The notes under the pieces: model-generated
What the model was told of the DNA's origin: nothing
Databases searched by the model: none
What the model saw: only the letters and a program-made list of their open reading frames with translations
Shown here: piece after piece, positions 18,127 to 27,737 of the stretch
Layout of the letters: each line of letters begins with the position of its first letter
Position numbering within the stretch: the first letter of the stretch is position 1
From: Microbacterium horticulturae
GTDB taxonomy: Bacteria; Actinomycetota; Actinomycetes; Actinomycetales; Microbacteriaceae
Length of the DNA: 64,000 bases
Reading direction: 5' to 3'
NCBI RefSeq assembly: GCF_029094505.1
Contig: NZ_CP119108.1
Location: 1,860,001 to 1,924,000 of the forward strand
Translations under genes and position numbers: made by a program

Positions 18127-19671
18127 TCACTGCGTGTCGCCGCGCGACCGGCCCAGCATGGTCGCGGCGATCACCGCGGCTGCCACCACGAGCACGGCGC
18201 CGATCGCCGCGGCGATCGACATACCCTGGTCGAACGCGACAGCCGCCGCGGCGCGCACAGTATCGCCGACGGCGCCGCCCACCTGACCGGCGACGGCCAT
18301 CGCCCCGGCGAGGGTCTCGCGCGCAGCATCGGCCAGCGCGGGCGCCAGGGAGGCCGGCAGATCGATCGACGTGCGGTACACCGCCGTGAGCAGACCGCCG
18401 ATGATCGACGTGCCCAAAACGGTGCCCGCCTCGTACGCCGTCTCCGACACGGCGCTGGCGGCACCCGCCTTGTCTGCCGGTGCCGCCGAGAGGATGAGTT
18501 CATTCGAGACGGTCTCGGCGGCACCCACACCGATGCCCAGGCTCACCGAGGCCAGAATCGTCGGCAGCAGCGTGTCGGGTCCGGTGGTCAGGGCGATGCC
18601 GATGTACCCGGCGGCCGAGAACGCCAGCGCCACCGGGATCACGACCCGTGGTGAGACGCGGGACGCCACGGGCACCACGAGCAGCCCTGCGATGATCATG
18701 GCCGCCAGCGAGGGCACGAGAGCCAGACCCGCCTCCATCGGCGACAGCCCTACGATCAGCTGCAGGTGCTGGGCGACGAAGAAGAGGAATCCGACAAGGG
18801 CGAGCACGCTGAGCAGGTTGACGAGCAGCGCACCGGTGAACGCGGTCCGCCGGAAGAGACCCATGTCGAGCATGGGTTCATCGGCGTTCAGCTGCCGTCT
18901 CACGAAGAGCACGCCGAACACGCCGCCGGCGATCAGCAGCGGCACGACGGCACCGCCGAGACCGGCGACCGCCATCTCCTTGATCGCGTACACAGTGGGC
19001 AGCATCATCCCGACCGAGAGAAGAATGCTCACCGGGTCGACGCGTCCCGGTTTCGGGTCGCGGCTCTCGGGCACCAGCAGCGGCGCAAGGATCAGCAGCG
19101 GAATCAGCACCGGCACCGCCATGAGGAAAACCGATCCCCAGGCGAAGTGCTCGAGGAGGAGGCCGCCCACGATCGGGCCGAGGGCCGCTCCAGCAGAGAA
19201 CATCGCCGCCCACACCGCGATCGCGAGCCGGCGCTGGTCACGGTCGGTGAAGATGCTGCGAAGCAGCGAGAGCGTCGAGGGCATCAGCATCGCGCCGAAC
19301 ACCGCCATGCTCGCGCGACCGGCGATGAGCCAGCCGGCCGACGGCGCGAACGACGACACCGCTGAGACGACGGCGAACCCGGTGGCGCCGATCAGCAGCA
19401 TCCGCCGCCGTCCGAAACGGTCGCCGAGGGTGCCCATCGTCACCAGGAGCGCCGCCAGGACGAGCGGATACGCGTCGATGATCCACAGCTGCTGGATGCC
19501 GGTGGGCTCGAGGTCGAGCGCTATCTCGGGCAGCGCGAAACTGAGCACGGTGTTGTCGACCGACACCAGCAGCACCGGCAGCGTCAGCACCATGAGCGCA
19601 GCCCACCCGCGCCAGCCCACACGCGCCGAGCGCTCATCGTGTGCGGGCGCGGTGATGTGCCGAGTCGTCAT
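18127..19671 (-). CDS. MFS drug-type exporter (DHA2/QacA-like)
   Basis: 514-residue transporter with about 14 hydrophobic helices, as in the DHA2 (QacA/EmrB/LfrA) drug:H+ antiporters. The helix-1 sequence LLVSVDNTVLSFALP and loop motif GDRFGRRRMLLIG are diagnostic. It starts at ATG 19671 with AGGAAGAG directly upstream; an upstream in-frame ATG lies inside the operator. It is divergent from a TetR gene with a palindromic operator in the 58-base gap, so export is probably induced when the drug or effector binds the repressor. Confidence 0.92.
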   Translation of the reverse strand: MTTRHITAPAHDERSARVGWRGWAALMVLTLPVLLVSVDNTVLSFALPEIALDLEPTGIQQLWIIDAYPLVLAALLVTMGTLGDRFGRRRMLLIGATGFAVVSAVSSFAPSAGWLIAGRASMAVFGAMLMPSTLSLLRSIFTDRDQRRLAIAVWAAMFSAGAALGPIVGGLLLEHFAWGSVFLMAVPVLIPLLILAPLLVPESRDPKPGRVDPVSILLSVGMMLPTVYAIKEMAVAGLGGAVVPLLIAGGVFGVLFVRRQLNADEPMLDMGLFRRTAFTGALLVNLLSVLALVGFLFFVAQHLQLIVGLSPMEAGLALVPSLAAMIIAGLLVVPVASRVSPRVVIPVALAFSAAGYIGIALTTGPDTLLPTILASVSLGIGVGAAETVSNELILSAAPADKAGAASAVSETAYEAGTVLGTSIIGGLLTAVYRTSIDLPASLAPALADAARETLAGAMAVAGQVGGAVGDTVRAAAAVAFDQGMSIAAAIGAVLVVAAAVIAATMLGRSRGDTQ

Positions 19672-19693
19672 CTCTTCCTCCGGCCGAGCTATA

Positions 19694-19717
19694 ACTGTAC
19701 CAGCCAGCCGGTATAGT
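19694..19717. promoter_or_regulatory. candidate TetR operator between the divergent MFS and tetR genes
   Basis: Inverted repeat ACTGTACC-N8-GGTATAGT (7 of 8 arm positions symmetric) in the 58-base intergenic space. TATAGT at 19712-19717 can act as the -10 of the tetR gene, so the repressor would cover both its own promoter and that of the exporter. Confidence 0.65.
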
Positions 19718-19729
19718 ATCATGGGTGGG

Positions 19730-20272
19730 ATGAGCCGACCTCCGCGTGCCCGAGACCTCGTCCTCGACGCCTACGAAGAGATCCTGATCGCCGGCGGCGA
19801 GCGTGCGGCGACGATGGATGCCGCGGCCCGTGCTGCGGGCGTGTCGAAAGGCGGCCTGCTCTATCACTTCGCGTCGAAGGAAGCCCTCGAGGCCGGCCTC
19901 ATCGGTCGGTTGAACGATCTCGTCGACGAGGACGTCGTGGCGATCACGACCGCGGAAGAAGGCGCTGTCGCCCACTACCTGCGCACCTCCGTCCTCGTCG
20001 GGGACCCGCTCGACCGTGCCATGCTCGCGGTCTCGCGCCTCGCCCAGGGCGGAAGCGCCCCCGCGAGCACTGCCCTCAAAGAGATGCGCCAACGCTGGGC
20101 GGAGGCGGTCCGCCCGCACGTGCGCGACGACGCCGCTCTGGATCTCGTGCTGCTCGTCTCCGACGGTCTGTACTTCAACAACATGCTCGAAGATCGCTCT
20201 GACACCCTGGTGCCCACCGGTGCGGCGATGGATGCTCTTGTTCGCCTCGTCGAAGAGCTCAGCATCGGCTAG
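19730..20272 (+). CDS. TetR-family transcriptional repressor of the divergent exporter
   Basis: 180 residues. The N-terminal helix-turn-helix spans about 10-55 (ATMDAAARAAGVSKGGLLYHFASKEAL), and the C-terminal ligand domain is helical. Placement next to a DHA2 exporter with a shared operator makes it the likely local repressor, with autoregulation. Start is either ATG 19730 or the in-frame ATG 19721; with the -10 at 19712 the transcript would be leaderless or nearly so. Confidence 0.9.
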   Translation: MSRPPRARDLVLDAYEEILIAGGERAATMDAAARAAGVSKGGLLYHFASKEALEAGLIGRLNDLVDEDVVAITTAEEGAVAHYLRTSVLVGDPLDRAMLAVSRLAQGGSAPASTALKEMRQRWAEAVRPHVRDDAALDLVLLVSDGLYFNNMLEDRSDTLVPTGAAMDALVRLVEELSIG

Positions 20273-20357
20273 CACTCCTGCCGCGTGCGTTCAACCACCT
20301 GTGCCGGCCGCCGATTCCGGCCCATCCTGGTCGAGTCCGACGAAGTCAGGAGGAGAC

Positions 20358-20615
20358 ATGAGCATGGGCCTCGGTATCGTGCTGTTCGTGATCGGTGCGA
20401 TCCTCGCATTCGCCCTGAACATCGATGTGGGATGGGTCGATCTCGACCTTGTCGGCTACATCCTCATGGGTGCGGGCGTCATCGTTTTCATCATCGGGCT
20501 GGTCTTCATGCTCCGGCGCCGCCGCACTGTGGCCACGAGCCGGACGTCTGTGGATCCGCGCAGCGGCGAGACCGTGCGTCGCGACGAGACGTCTGCGCCG
20601 GATGATCCGGTCTGA
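20358..20615 (+). CDS. small membrane protein (DUF6458-like)
   Basis: 85 residues with two transmembrane helices (about 3-20 and 31-51) separated by the conserved NIDVGWVDLDLVG turn, then a short basic, cytoplasmic-looking tail. This matches the small actinobacterial DUF6458-type proteins, whose role is unknown. The ATG has a textbook AGGAGGAGAC ribosome site. Monocistronic, converging with the pxpBC gene. Confidence 0.85.
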   Translation: MSMGLGIVLFVIGAILAFALNIDVGWVDLDLVGYILMGAGVIVFIIGLVFMLRRRRTVATSRTSVDPRSGETVRRDETSAPDDPV

Positions 20616-20644
20616 CGCTGTCTCCGGCGGCCCCCCGGCCGTCG

Positions 20645-22207
20645 TCACCGCAGAATGCCGCTCGATCTCGTTTCGATGATGCGGAAGCGGATGCGGCAAC
20701 CTGGGGGCGTCTGCGCGGCGAGGCTCAGAGCGTCGTCGGTGAGCGCGGCGATGATCGGGTAACCGGCGGTGAGCGGGTGGTCGGGGAGGAAGATCACCGG
20801 CTGCCCGTCGGGTGGTACCTGAACGGCGCCGGTGACGGCGCCCTCGCTGGGCAGTTCTCGAACGATCACCCGCTCGAGAGGGAGCTCGCCGTGCAGGCGG
20901 ATCCCCACTCGATCGGACTGCGATGTGACCTCCCACTCCTGACCGGCGAGAACGGAGAGGGCGGATGCCGTGAACCAGTCGTCGCGCGGGCCGAGCACGA
21001 CCGCGAGTTCGACGAGTGCGCCGGGCGCAGGGAGGACGCGAGAGGCGGGGTACGGGTCGACCGCGCCGCGTGACCCATCCCCCACGCCGACGATCGATCC
21101 CGCACGGAGCGGGTCGGGCCCGAGCCCGGCGAGCGTGTCGGTCGAGCGGCTGCCCAGGGTGGGTGCGACATCGATCCCGCCCCGGACCGCCACGACCCGG
21201 CGCAGCCCGGCGGTCGGATGCCCGAGGTGCAGCTCGTCGCCGTCGAAGGTGGCGAACGGCGCGCTGTGCGCGGCCGGCCGCTCGAACCCGTCTGCGTCCA
21301 CCAGTGCGAGGTCGCCGTACGCGCCGGTGACCGCGGCGACCCCGTCGCCGCCGAAGCGGAGGATGGCCGCGCCGACGATCTCCAAAGCGGCCGCACCGAA
21401 CGGATTGCCGACGGCGCGGTTCGCGTCGCGCAGTGCCACGCGGTCCGCCGCGCCGGATGCTGAAACGCCCAGCGCCGCATGGCCGGGGCGCCCGGCATCC
21501 TCGATCAGCGTCTGAAGCCCGGGGTGCATGACCTCCACGCTCCGCGCTCCCACCGGCGGTGACGGGACAGGCGGCGCGGACGGCGCCGCAGTCAACGTGA
21601 CGCGCTGCGCACGCGCGAACTGCACGGCCGTTCCGGGCGAGAGAAGCGCGGCCGGGTCTCGTGACGCGTCCCAGAGGACGGCGTCGGTGCGTCCGATGAG
21701 CTGCCATCCGCCCGGCGTCTCCCGCGGATACACACCGGTGAAGCGCCCGGCCAACGCCACGGACCCGGCGGGAACGCGCGTACGCGGCGTCGCGCGGCGC
21801 GGAACATCGAGGAACGGGTCGTCGCCGACGATGTAGCCGAAACCCGGCGCGAAGCCCGAGAAGGCGACCTGCCAGTGGGCGGCAAGATGACGGGCCACAA
21901 GCGCTTCGGCGGAGATCCCGAGCCGCGCCGCCGTTTCGGCCAGGTCATCCCCGTCGTATCGCACCGGGATGACCACCTCGCCCGTCGGCGGGGCCGATGC
22001 GGCACCCCCGTCGGTGGCAATCAGACGTGCGGCCAGCTCTGTCGCCGACACCCGGAGCGGGTCGAAGTGCACGAGCACCGTCCGCGCACCCGGCACGAGC
22101 TCGACGACTCCGGGAAGGCCCTTCCATGCGGCGTTGAGCCGCATTGCCTCTGCGAGGTCTGCGGCCTCGACGAGCAGCGTACGCTCGGACGCCCGGAGGA
22201 CGCGCAT
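20645..22207 (-). CDS. 5-oxoprolinase subunits B and C fused (PxpB-PxpC)
   Basis: 520-residue fusion. The N-terminal half (about 1-210) is KipI/PxpB-like, with SGFAPGFGYI and the VPRRATPRTRVPAGSVALAG block. The C-terminal half (about 220-520) is KipA/PxpC biotin-dependent-carboxylase-like, with MHPGLQTLIEDAGRPGH and AVTGAYGDLALVD. Together with PxpA these subunits open 5-oxoproline (pyroglutamate) to glutamate using ATP. In most bacteria B and C are separate genes; here a single frame joins them through a short Pro/Ala linker. It ends a pxpA-pxpBC pair only 6 bases from pxpA. Confidence 0.92.
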   Translation of the reverse strand: MRVLRASERTLLVEAADLAEAMRLNAAWKGLPGVVELVPGARTVLVHFDPLRVSATELAARLIATDGGAASAPPTGEVVIPVRYDGDDLAETAARLGISAEALVARHLAAHWQVAFSGFAPGFGYIVGDDPFLDVPRRATPRTRVPAGSVALAGRFTGVYPRETPGGWQLIGRTDAVLWDASRDPAALLSPGTAVQFARAQRVTLTAAPSAPPVPSPPVGARSVEVMHPGLQTLIEDAGRPGHAALGVSASGAADRVALRDANRAVGNPFGAAALEIVGAAILRFGGDGVAAVTGAYGDLALVDADGFERPAAHSAPFATFDGDELHLGHPTAGLRRVVAVRGGIDVAPTLGSRSTDTLAGLGPDPLRAGSIVGVGDGSRGAVDPYPASRVLPAPGALVELAVVLGPRDDWFTASALSVLAGQEWEVTSQSDRVGIRLHGELPLERVIVRELPSEGAVTGAVQVPPDGQPVIFLPDHPLTAGYPIIAALTDDALSLAAQTPPGCRIRFRIIETRSSGILR

Positions 22208-22213
22208 GCAGCT

Positions 22214-22978
22214 TCACCTCCTCACGAAGGGGGCTATCCCGACGCCGGATGCCTCCAGCCGGCGCCTCGTCTCGGCGGCCATCGCCACCGCTCCGGCGCT
22301 GTCGCCGTGCACGCAGATGGAGTCGGCGGCGACCTGCACGTCGGTGCCGTCGATCGCCCGGACGACGCCCTCCACCGCCAGGCGCACCATGCGATCGGCG
22401 ATCGCCGGCGCATCGTGCAGCACCGCTCCGTCCTGCGTGCGCGGGACGAGCCGTCCATCGGGCAGGTACGCCCGATCGGCGAACGCTTCGGCGGCGACCC
22501 GTAGACCCGCGTTCGCGGCGACGTCCAGAACCGCCCCGCCCGACAGCCCGAGCAGGACGAGCTCGGGGTCGACGGCACGGATCGCGGCGACGACATCCTT
22601 CGCCTGCCGCTGGTCGCGGGTGATGGCGTTGTACAGCGCACCGTGCGGCTTCACGTAGGCGACCTTGCCGCCCACGGCTGCTGCGAGGCCCATCAGAGCC
22701 CCCAGCTGATACTCGATCTGCGCCTGGAGGGTCGCGGAGTCGACGTCGACGTCCACCCGGCCGAAGTTCGCGTAATCGCGATACCCGGGATGTGCGCCGA
22801 TCACGACCCCGTGCGCGACGGCCGCGCCGAGGGTCTCGCGGATTCCTTCCGGACTGCCGGCGTGGAATCCCGACGACACGTTCGCACTGGTGACGATCCG
22901 CAGCATTCCGGCATCATCGCTGACCACGCGATCCGGGACGTTCTCGCCCAGATCCGAATTCAGATCGATGGTCGTCAT
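22214..22978 (-). CDS. pxpA: 5-oxoprolinase subunit PxpA (LamB/YcsF family)
   Basis: 254 residues, LamB/YcsF family. The N terminus [10 protein letters not shown], the [32 protein letters not shown] block and [15 protein letters not shown] contain the conserved Asp and His residues of the polysaccharide-deacetylase-like barrel. With PxpB and PxpC it hydrolyses 5-oxoproline. Its stop is 6 bases before the fused pxpBC start, so the complex is made from one message. A TACACT -10-like box lies about 35 bases upstream of its ATG. Confidence 0.93.
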   Translation of the reverse strand: MTTIDLNSDLGENVPDRVVSDDAGMLRIVTSANVSSGFHAGSPEGIRETLGAAVAHGVVIGAHPGYRDYANFGRVDVDVDSATLQAQIEYQLGALMGLAAAVGGKVAYVKPHGALYNAITRDQRQAKDVVAAIRAVDPELVLLGLSGGAVLDVAANAGLRVAAEAFADRAYLPDGRLVPRTQDGAVLHDAPAIADRMVRLAVEGVVRAIDGTDVQVAADSICVHGDSAGAVAMAAETRRRLEASGVGIAPFVRR

Positions 22979-23024
22979 GGTGCCCGGACTCCGATGGTGG
23001 TCGTCGTGACACCTAGTGTAGGGC

Positions 23025-23039
23025 GCGGCCCCGGGCCGC
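23025..23039 (-). terminator. hairpin directly downstream of serA
   Basis: Perfect seven-base arms GCGGCCC and GGGCCGC separated by one base, immediately after the serA stop. There is no U-run, so its function as a terminator is likely but not certain. Confidence 0.5.
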
Positions 23040-23040
23040 C

Positions 23041-24645
23041 TCAGGCCTCGGCGATCTCGATTTGACGCAGCAGGTCGGCACCGATCTCGGCACGGATCTT
23101 CTCGACGAGCTCGTCGGGAACAGCCGAGTCCACCGTCAGCACAGAGAGCGCGCGGCCGGTGCTGTCGGGGTGCGCGACCTGCAGGCCCTCGATGTTGATC
23201 CCGGCGTCGCCGAGAAGCTGCCCGTAGATCGCCACGATGCCCGGCTTGTCCGCGTAGCGCATGACGAGGTGCTCCCGAGCGAAGGGAACCTCGATGTCGT
23301 AGTCGTTGATACCGACGACCTTCGGCACCATCCGCGTGCCGGCGAGCGTGCCGGCGACGGACAGCACCGTGCCGTCCGACAGCGAGCCGCGCAGGATCGT
23401 GATGTTGCGGTAGAGCGGGCTGTCGGCCTCGACGATCAGGCGCGTCTCGATGCCGCGCTGCTCGGCGAACAGGGGTGCGTTCACGTACGAGACGTTCTCG
23501 CTGACGATGTTCGTGAAGATGCCCTTGAGTGCCGCGAGCTTGTACACGCTGACGTCGTACGCGGCCAACTCGCCGCGCACCTCGATGTCGAGGCTGGTCA
23601 GGGCACCCTGCGTGAGGCCGGTGAAGAACTGGCCCAGCATTTCGACGAGGGCGATGCCCGGGCGTACGAACGGGTCGATGACGCCGCCGGCGACGTTCAC
23701 GGCGTCGGGCACGAGGTCGCCCTCGAGCGCGAGCTTGACCGAACGCGCGACGGAGACGCCGGCCTTCTCCTGGGCCTCCCCCGTGGACGCTCCGAGGTGG
23801 GGGGTCACGATGATGTTGTCGAGCCCGAGAAGGCGCTGCGCAGAGCCGCCCTCGGTCGGGGGCTCGCTGGTGAAGACGTCGACGGCTGCGCCCGCGATCG
23901 TCTTGCTGGTCAGCGCCTCGTACAGGGCGTCCTCGTCGATGAGGCCGCCGCGGGCGACGTTGACGATGTAGGCGGTGGGCTTCATCAACGCGAACTGCTC
24001 CGTGCTGATCATGCCGGTCGTCTCGGGCGTCTTCGGCATGTGCACGGTGACGAAGTCGCTCTGCGCCAGCAGCTCGTCCAGCGACAGCAGCTCGACCTGC
24101 AGCTGCTGCGCACGCGCCGGGGTGACGTAGGGGTCATAGGCGACCACGCGCACGCCGAAGGCCCGCAGCCGCTCGGTGATGAGCGTGCCGATGCGGCCGA
24201 GGCCGACGATGCCGACCGTCTTGTCGAACAGTTCCGTGCCGGTGTAGGCGCTGCGCTTCCACTCGCCGCGACCCAGCGACGCATCGGCGGCGGGAATGTG
24301 CCGTGCCAGGCCCAGGATGTGGGCGATCGTCAGCTCGGCGGCGGAGATGATGTTCGAGGTCGGGGCGTTGACCACCATGACACCGGCTGCCGTCGCAGCC
24401 TTGATGTCGACGTTGTCGAGGCCGACGCCGGCACGGGCGATGACCTTGAGCTTCGTGCTCGCGCCGATGGCTTCGGCATCCATCTTCGTCGCCGACCGGA
24501 TCAGCACCGCATCGGCATCGGCCAGGGCCGAGAGCAGCGCGGGCCTGTCGGTGCCGTCCACCTGCCGGATCTCGAAGTCGGGTCCCAGCGCATCGACGGT
24601 TGCGGGAGAGAGCTGCTCAGCGAGAAGGACGACAGGCTTGGTCAT
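23041..24645 (-). CDS. serA: D-3-phosphoglycerate dehydrogenase SerA
   Basis: First enzyme of serine synthesis, oxidising 3-phosphoglycerate with NAD. 534 residues, the long actinobacterial type with an intervening domain and a C-terminal ACT domain (about 460-534) that mediates serine feedback. The NAD-binding [20 protein letters not shown] and the catalytic His block TPHLGAST are intact. It starts at ATG 24645 ([10 protein letters not shown]), the conserved family start. No operon partner is evident; the upstream 139 bases hold a TAGGGT -10-like box and no obvious leader. Confidence 0.97.
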   Translation of the reverse strand: MTKPVVLLAEQLSPATVDALGPDFEIRQVDGTDRPALLSALADADAVLIRSATKMDAEAIGASTKLKVIARAGVGLDNVDIKAATAAGVMVVNAPTSNIISAAELTIAHILGLARHIPAADASLGRGEWKRSAYTGTELFDKTVGIVGLGRIGTLITERLRAFGVRVVAYDPYVTPARAQQLQVELLSLDELLAQSDFVTVHMPKTPETTGMISTEQFALMKPTAYIVNVARGGLIDEDALYEALTSKTIAGAAVDVFTSEPPTEGGSAQRLLGLDNIIVTPHLGASTGEAQEKAGVSVARSVKLALEGDLVPDAVNVAGGVIDPFVRPGIALVEMLGQFFTGLTQGALTSLDIEVRGELAAYDVSVYKLAALKGIFTNIVSENVSYVNAPLFAEQRGIETRLIVEADSPLYRNITILRGSLSDGTVLSVAGTLAGTRMVPKVVGINDYDIEVPFAREHLVMRYADKPGIVAIYGQLLGDAGINIEGLQVAHPDSTGRALSVLTVDSAVPDELVEKIRAEIGADLLRQIEIAEA

Positions 24646-24784
24646 TCGGGACCCTTCGGAACGACGCATCGCGCACGGCGCACGACGACGATGATGACGG
24701 GATGCCGCGCCGCACGCCTTCGGGGCGAGACACTGACACCCTACCGTGCCCGCAGCAGGCCGCCCGACAGTGTGACGTCTCGGG

Positions 24785-25138
24785 TCAGCCCAGGAGCTGG
24801 CCCCCGTAGGCGTAGGCATAGCCGAGCACGTTCAGCCAGAAGACCGCCGACAGTGCCAGTCCCGCGAGCATGACCAGACTCAGCGCGCCGAGGCGCCGTC
24901 GCCGGCCCACCGCGACGGCACCGACGAAGACGACGATCGGGAACACGACGGCGAACAGCAGGACGAACCAGCCGAGCGCGCTCAATCCGAGCGACCCACC
25001 GGCCTGTACGACGAGGAAGGCCACGGCGTTCCAGACGATGTACGCGTACAACAGTCCGAAGACACCGACCACCGCCGCACGGAGCCAGCCCGGCACCGCC
25101 CTCTGCGTGCGCGGGTTCTCCTCCGCCGCCCCGTTCAT
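24785..25138 (-). CDS. hypothetical small membrane protein
   Basis: 117 residues with three hydrophobic segments (about 18-40, 50-75 and 85-110) and a basic loop GRRRRLG between the second and third. No known family is recognised. The ATG at 25138 shares ATGA with the stop of the preceding membrane protein and has AGAGGGAT upstream, so the two are co-translated and may form a complex. Confidence 0.72.
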   Translation of the reverse strand: MNGAAEENPRTQRAVPGWLRAAVVGVFGLLYAYIVWNAVAFLVVQAGGSLGLSALGWFVLLFAVVFPIVVFVGAVAVGRRRRLGALSLVMLAGLALSAVFWLNVLGYAYAYGGQLLG

Positions 25139-25644
25139 GCGATCCCTCTCATCAGCAGCGGCCATGGCACCAGCACGACAGCGCCCGCGATCAGCCACAC
25201 CCAGCGCACCCACGCGTGGCGTCCCTTCGACAGCGCCGCGACCGTCACGAACCAGACGGCGGGTGCAAGGATCGCCAGCCATGTCATCACGGTGTTGCCC
25301 GCCGCCCACATCACCGGGCCCTGGCCGTTCGAGTCCATCATCATTCCTGCGACGGCCAACAGCCGTAGCCCGCCGATGATCCAGCCGACCGTGTACAGCA
25401 GGTACACGCCGCCGAGCATGCCGAGACCGATGAGCGCACCGTTTCCCGGGGAAGTCGGGCCTGCATCGTCGCCGGGCCCGTCACCGGCGACCGGCTCGGC
25501 GCCAGCGGCGGGGTCGCCCTCGGCGACGACACGGTCCGCGCCCTTGCCTTTGGCGACCCAGCCGGTCGGCAACTGCGGCGCGGGCTCGTCATCGCCGTCC
25601 CAGCGCAGTGCGTCGTCATCGTCGGGGGTGTCGCGGCCGGCCAT
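25135..25644 (-). CDS. membrane protein with acidic N-terminal tail (often misnamed DNA polymerase III gamma/tau)
   Basis: 169 residues. The first 65 are acidic and low-complexity (DDDDALRWDGDDEP, then Pro/Ala/Gly-rich) and are followed by about three transmembrane segments. Similar Microbacteriaceae proteins carry the automatic label DNA polymerase III subunit gamma/tau because of the low-complexity tail. Nothing here resembles a clamp loader, so that label should be ignored. Translationally coupled to the next small membrane protein. Confidence 0.75.
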   Translation of the reverse strand: MAGRDTPDDDDALRWDGDDEPAPQLPTGWVAKGKGADRVVAEGDPAAGAEPVAGDGPGDDAGPTSPGNGALIGLGMLGGVYLLYTVGWIIGGLRLLAVAGMMMDSNGQGPVMWAAGNTVMTWLAILAPAVWFVTVAALSKGRHAWVRWVWLIAGAVVLVPWPLLMRGIA

Positions 25645-25653
25645 GCCCGAAGT

Positions 25654-26391
25654 CTAAGACACGGCCCGAGACCGTACCGCTTCGGCGGCGGCGCGCACCA
25701 CGTCGGGGTCGGTCACGTCATACCCCCGGGCTCCCCCACCGGGGCCGCTCGGCGATGCGTCTTCGGACCGGCCACGCGCCGACAGATGCACCGCGTCGAC
25801 CCCGGCCCGGCGGAGTGGGGCGATGTCTTCGGGTCGCACCCCGCCGCCGGCCATGATCTCGACGGCGCCGTCGGCACGTGTGACCACTGTACGCAGAACG
25901 TCGAGCCCGTCGATCGTGCGGGGCGCCCCGCCCGAGGTGAGGATGCGCGTGACACCCGCGGCGACCAGCGCGTCGAGTGCAGCGAGAGGATCGGCCGCAG
26001 CGTCGATCGCCCGGTGGAAGACGATGGGCGTGGGGCCGGCCGCGTCTCGCCAGCGGGCCAGGGTGGCGGCATCCACCCGTCCGTCGACGGTGAGACAGCC
26101 GATCACCACGGCGCCGACGCCCAGCGAGGAGAGGTAACGGATATCGGCGGCGACGACCTCGACCTCATCGGGGTCGTACACGAACCCGCCCGGACGCGGC
26201 CGCACCAGCGGCGCGACACGGCCGGCCTCGCCCGTCGCCTCGATCACGCGCTGCACGATGCCGACGGACGGCGTCAGGCCGCCGACCTCGAGCGCCTGAC
26301 ACAGTTCGATGCGGTCGGCTCCCTCGGCGAACGCGATGCGCGCGCCGCCGGGGTCTTGCACAGCGATCTCGAGCAGGGGTGCGCGCGTCAT
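25654..26391 (-). CDS. cutC: CutC-family protein
   Basis: 245-residue TIM-barrel protein of the CutC family. ADRIELCQALEVGGLTPS, RPRPGGFVY and ILTSGGAPRTIDGLD are the conserved blocks. CutC was named for copper homeostasis, but the assignment is weak and many copies lie in sugar loci. Here the ATG overlaps the stop of an alpha-L-fucosidase gene (ATGA) at the end of a carbohydrate operon, so a catabolic role is more likely than copper handling. That is inference from context. Confidence 0.88.
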   Translation of the reverse strand: MTRAPLLEIAVQDPGGARIAFAEGADRIELCQALEVGGLTPSVGIVQRVIEATGEAGRVAPLVRPRPGGFVYDPDEVEVVAADIRYLSSLGVGAVVIGCLTVDGRVDAATLARWRDAAGPTPIVFHRAIDAAADPLAALDALVAAGVTRILTSGGAPRTIDGLDVLRTVVTRADGAVEIMAGGGVRPEDIAPLRRAGVDAVHLSARGRSEDASPSGPGGGARGYDVTDPDVVRAAAEAVRSRAVS

Positions 26392-27737
26392 GGTCTCAGC
26401 GTAAGCACTGCGACCGCCGCCGCGCGCATCCGCTCGGGCACCGCGGCCTGCAGCACGCCGTCGCCACGCGGCACGAGCGCGGCCACGGACCCGTCGCTCC
26501 AGTGCGCCTCCGCTGCCGGACCGACCTCGGCCGGCAGATCGATCGTGCCGTGAGCCGGATCGAGCAGATGAATATGCAGGAGACCCGGCGTGGTGGTGTA
26601 GACGCGCGGGACGCCGCACTTCTCGCCGGCGCGCACCCAGGGGCGACTGCCGAGCACGGCGCGCTCGTTCTCGCGCAGCCAAGCGCCGAGTTCGTGCATA
26701 GCGGCGCGCTGCAGCTCCGGGATGGAGCCGTCGGCGCGAGGGCCGACGTTCAGCAGCAGATTGCCGTTCTTGGCGACGACATCGACGAACAGGCGGATGA
26801 GCGCGGTGCCGTTGAGGGAGTGCCGCGCGTCTTCGTCCTGGTTGTAGCCGAACGAGAAGCCGAGACCGCGCGTCGACTCCCAGGGCTGGTCGAGGATGTC
26901 GGGGATCTCGGTGTACTCGCGCGTGAGGTACCCGTGGTACGGCACGCCCCATCTGTCGTTCACGACACCATCGGGCACCGCGGCGAAGTAGCGTCTCAGG
27001 AGCGCGGCGACTCCGTGGTCGTCATCGCCCTTGCCGGCGTCGGGCCAGTCGATGTCGTTCCAGAGGACATCCGGCCGGAACCGCTCGATCAGCTCGTCCA
27101 CCTGGGCGGCGGCGTAGCGCGCGTACAGCGCGTCGTTGCGGCGGTAGCGGAACAGATCGGTGTCGCTCTCGATCGGCGGGAAGTCGCTGACATGCCAGTC
27201 CAGTGCGCCGGAGAAGTACACCCCGAACCGCGTGGAGCGCCGCCGCGCCGCATCGTGCAGCTCAGCGATCAGATCACGCCGAGGCCCGCGCCTGGCCGCA
27301 TTGAAGGACGTGGTCGCGGTGTTCCACAGGCAGAAGCCCTCATGATGCTTCGTCGTCGGGACGATGTACTGCGCACCGGCGTCGACGAGATCGGCGATGA
27401 ACGCGTCGGCGTCGAAGGCCGGCGTCTGCCAGAGATCCGTGAGGTCCTCATAGCTCGTGCCCGTGCCATAGACACGCTGATGGCGCTCCCAGGTCGGGCT
27501 CCCGGCGATTCGCACCGTGTTTCCGTACCACTCCGCGTACTGGTGGTGCATGTAGGCGTCTTCGACGCCCACTCGGCTCTCCCCCGGCGGCGTTCCCCAA
27601 GCGGGTACCGAGTACAGGCCCCAGTGCACGAAGAAGCCGAGCTTGGCATCGCGGAACCAGTCGGGTACACCGGCGGACGGGTACACGGGCGCTGCATCGC
27701 CGAGGTCGGGGCCGACCCGGGTCTCGAAGTTCATCAT
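26388..27737 (-). CDS. alpha-L-fucosidase, GH29 (first copy)
   Basis: 449 residues, no signal peptide, so intracellular. KLGFFVHWGLYSVPAWG, TTKHHEGFCLWNT and the segment DVLWNDIDWPD, where the GH29 nucleophile Asp is expected, identify the family. The enzyme should release L-fucose from imported fucosylated compounds by a retaining mechanism. The start overlaps the stop of the M81 gene (ATGA) and its stop overlaps cutC, so three genes are translationally linked. A second, divergent GH29 lies at 34732. Substrate range unknown. Confidence 0.93.
   Translation of the reverse strand: MMNFETRVGPDLGDAAPVYPSAGVPDWFRDAKLGFFVHWGLYSVPAWGTPPGESRVGVEDAYMHHQYAEWYGNTVRIAGSPTWERHQRVYGTGTSYEDLTDLWQTPAFDADAFIADLVDAGAQYIVPTTKHHEGFCLWNTATTSFNAARRGPRRDLIAELHDAARRRSTRFGVYFSGALDWHVSDFPPIESDTDLFRYRRNDALYARYAAAQVDELIERFRPDVLWNDIDWPDAGKGDDDHGVAALLRRYFAAVPDGVVNDRWGVPYHGYLTREYTEIPDILDQPWESTRGLGFSFGYNQDEDARHSLNGTALIRLFVDVVAKNGNLLLNVGPRADGSIPELQRAAMHELGAWLRENERAVLGSRPWVRAGEKCGVPRVYTTTPGLLHIHLLDPAHGTIDLPAEVGPAAEAHWSDGSVAALVPRGDGVLQAAVPERMRAAAVAVLTLRP

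Noticed and set aside
15803..18286. 827-codon plus-strand frame opposite ilvE and leuB
   Set aside because: Antisense shadow of two complete, motif-bearing genes; composition is Arg/Val/Asp repeat-like and lacks any family motif.
25135..25644. DNA polymerase III gamma/tau annotation
   Set aside because: No ATPase motifs; the protein is a small membrane protein with an acidic tail.
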